Assembly: GCA_009996555.1 (NCBI GenBank)
Contig: JAACZX010000536.1
Span: 1 to 6,369, forward strand
Source of the DNA: Chitinophagaceae bacterium
GTDB lineage: Bacteria; Bacteroidota; Bacteroidia; Chitinophagales; Chitinophagaceae
DNA: 6,369 bases
Reading direction: 5' to 3'
The notes below the pieces were generated by a model. That model saw only the letters and a program-made list of their open reading frames with translations, was not told the origin of the DNA and made no database searches. Position numbers and translations under genes: made by a program. The stretch's first letter is position 1. The number at the start of each line of letters is the position of its first letter. Below are positions 5,140 to 6,369 of this stretch, piece after piece.

Positions 5140-5877
5140 ATGTTCAACAATAAGAAAGTCATTATCGTTCTGCCGGCTTATAATGCGGCGAAAACATTAG
5201 AGATCACTTATAACGAGATCCCCTTTGATATTGTGGACGAAGTAGTATTGGTAGATGATGCCAGTAAAGATGAAACCGTAGCCAAAGCAAAAGAACTGGG
5301 CATCAAACACATTATCAGCCACGAAAAAAACAAAGGATATGGCGGCAACCAGAAAAGCTGTTACAACAAAGCATTGGAGCTGGGCGGCGATATTGTAGTG
5401 ATGCTGCACCCCGATTATCAATATACCCCGATGCTTTTACCGGCCATGATCAGCATTATTGGTAATGATGTGTACCCTGTTGTATTCGGCAGTCGCATTT
5501 TAGGTAATGGCGCATTGAAGGGTGGTATGCCCATGTATAAATACATTGCCAATCGTTTTCTCACACTCACGCAAAATATTCTGCTCGGTCAGAAATTATC
5601 TGAATATCATACAGGCTACCGTGCTTTCAGTAAAGAGGTATTGCAAAACATCAAGTACCAGGAGTGCAATGATGATTTTGTGTTTGACAATGAAATGGCT
5701 GCACAGATCTTTTACAAAGGTTACCAGATCGGAGAAGTAACCTGCCCCACAAAGTATTTTGAGGAAGCCAGCAGCATTAACTTCAGCAGAAGTATGAAAT
5801 ATGGCTTGGGCTGTTTGAAAACATCGCTGGTTTATCGCTTGTGCAAATGGGGGTTGATGAAGAGCAACTTGTACTAA
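5140..5877 (+). CDS. Family 2 glycosyltransferase (GT-A fold), cytosolic
   Basis: This 245-residue enzyme resembles the dolichyl-phosphate mannosyltransferase-like branch of glycosyltransferase family 2. It would transfer a sugar from a nucleotide donor to a lipid carrier or growing glycan on the cytosolic face of the membrane; donor and acceptor cannot be read from sequence. Motifs in order: VIIVLPAYNAAKTL (7-20), VLVDDASKD (36-44) with the donor-binding acidic pair, NKGYGGNQK (64-72), MLHPDYQY (88-95) where the usual D-x-D is His-Pro-Asp, FGSRILGNG (116-124), SEYHTGYRAFS (154-164) and DDFVFDNEM (178-186). There is no membrane segment and no second domain. The start at 5140 is chosen because the fold begins at MFNNKKVIIV; an ATG at 5053 would add 29 residues encoded by a palindromic repeat and the promoter box. 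No other polysaccharide genes are in view, so the pathway is unknown. Confidence 0.93.
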   Translation: MFNNKKVIIVLPAYNAAKTLEITYNEIPFDIVDEVVLVDDASKDETVAKAKELGIKHIISHEKNKGYGGNQKSCYNKALELGGDIVVMLHPDYQYTPMLLPAMISIIGNDVYPVVFGSRILGNGALKGGMPMYKYIANRFLTLTQNILLGQKLSEYHTGYRAFSKEVLQNIKYQECNDDFVFDNEMAAQIFYKGYQIGEVTCPTKYFEEASSINFSRSMKYGLGCLKTSLVYRLCKWGLMKSNLY

Positions 5878-5902
5878 GCTTCATTCTTCAGAATTTTGCT
5901 TG

Positions 5903-5933
5903 TTGCGAATCTGCGGTTGTTACTTTATCTTAG
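5903..5933 (+). promoter_or_regulatory. Probable promoter of the small Cys/His gene
   Basis: A TTG (5903-5905) and, after 20 bases, TATCTTAG (5926-5933), one mismatch from TAnnTTTG, directly abut the ATG at 5934. Transcription would begin at or just inside the first codons, so the message is either leaderless or starts translation at the GTG at 5940. Confidence 0.45.
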
Positions 5934-6275
5934 ATGCAAGTGAAGCAACTGCTCTCCATATTTTTTCTCAGCATTTTTTTCCTGTTTCAATACGGGAAGA
6001 TGATTGATTACATGGAATGTCGTATTGCGGCTGTTATTCAATCAACAGAAGATTGTGGTTGCGATGTAAAACTACAGGCCAATACTACTGATAGCGAATC
6101 ATCAATGCCATTTCATCAGCATCATCTTAAAAATTATACAGAAGAGTTTTTTAATTATACAACAAAAGAAGAGGAAGCAATTATTGTTTCTTCATACAAC
6201 GCTTACAACAGTATAGCCGCTCCTCAACAGTTATGCGGCTATTTTCATAAACTGTTACAACCTCCCCGCTGCTGA
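5934..6275 (+). CDS. Small exported or membrane-anchored Cys/His-containing protein, unknown function
   Basis: I do not recognise this 113-residue protein with certainty. It starts MQVKQ and then has a hydrophobic stretch at about 6-19 (LLSIFFLSIFFLFQ), a signal peptide or membrane anchor, so the rest is probably periplasmic. The remainder has potential metal ligands: Cys29, Cys41-Gly-Cys43, His61-Gln-His63-His64, Cys101, His105 and a final Pro-Pro-Arg-Cys113. The layout (N-terminal hydrophobic helix, early Cys, middle Cys pair, C-terminal Pro-Pro) loosely recalls the small Bacteroidota proteins called HYC_CC_PP and others encoded just before TonB-dependent receptors or metal-efflux genes; this comparison is from memory and is inference. 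Coding is supported by a promoter directly upstream, an uninterrupted frame and a coherent signal sequence. It lies 56 bp after the glycosyltransferase on the same strand. Confidence 0.7.
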   Translation: MQVKQLLSIFFLSIFFLFQYGKMIDYMECRIAAVIQSTEDCGCDVKLQANTTDSESSMPFHQHHLKNYTEEFFNYTTKEEEAIIVSSYNAYNSIAAPQQLCGYFHKLLQPPRC

Positions 6276-6369
6276 TCGTTCCATTTATTTAGTTAATTAT
6301 TTTTTGCGTTCGAGTTGATGCAGGGCATTCCTGTATGGATTGTGTTGCATGTATTTTTCATTTATTAAC
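6276..6369 (+). other. Non-coding tail, possibly the leader of the next gene
   Basis: These 94 bases are AT-rich, with a T-run at 6300-6305 and no hairpin strong enough to call a terminator. A 16-codon open frame (6318-6368) is too short and featureless to call. Lack of a terminator after the small Cys/His gene leaves co-transcription with a gene beyond the window possible. Confidence 0.4.

Noticed and set aside
5883..5897. Short ATTCT/AGAAT hairpin with T-run after the glycosyltransferase
   Set aside because: Five base pairs around a 2-base loop cannot form a stable terminator.
6318..6368. 16-codon open frame at the right edge
   Set aside because: Too short, no ribosome-binding or promoter signal at a good position, no family resemblance.

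Overview
This window reads as a chromosomal segment of a Bacteroidota bacterium, most likely in or near the family Chitinophagaceae. Three things point there. Several genes are preceded by the Bacteroidota-type -7 promoter box TAnnTTTG. No gene has a convincing Shine-Dalgarno sequence. The protein complement fits: S16 with a long charged tail, a two-domain fasciclin lipoprotein and an esterase-D-like exported hydrolase. The genus assignment is inference.

Layout, left to right. A surface lipoprotein with two fasciclin (FAS1) domains lies on the + strand (67-1092). It converges on a minus-strand block, with a perfect 20-bp inverted repeat (1096-1139) between them as the likely shared terminator. 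In transcription order the minus-strand block is ffh (SRP GTPase), rpsP (ribosomal protein S16), rimM (30S maturation factor) and an exported alpha/beta-hydrolase. A strong intrinsic terminator (2933-2962) and a 423-bp repeat-rich spacer separate rpsP from rimM, and trmD does not follow rimM. Divergent from ffh, on the + strand, are a cytosolic family 2 glycosyltransferase (5140-5877) and a small exported Cys/His-containing protein of unknown function (5934-6275). The last 94 bases hold no supported gene.

Functionally the core is housekeeping: Ffh targets nascent membrane proteins, and S16 and RimM build the 30S subunit. The flanking genes concern the cell envelope. I found no defence system, mobile element, CRISPR array, rRNA or tRNA.

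The most interesting signal is non-coding. Short GC-rich palindromic repeats (CCCCC-tetraloop-GGGGG plus a G-rich arm) sit upstream of ffh, rimM and the glycosyltransferase, always in the same orientation relative to the downstream gene. In two cases they nearly abut the -7 box. These three promoters lack a recognisable -33 TTG at normal spacing, whereas the two promoters without a repeat (rpsP and the small Cys/His gene) have TTG-N20-box. The unknown Cys/His protein is the best candidate for an undescribed gene, but its partner, if any, lies beyond the window.
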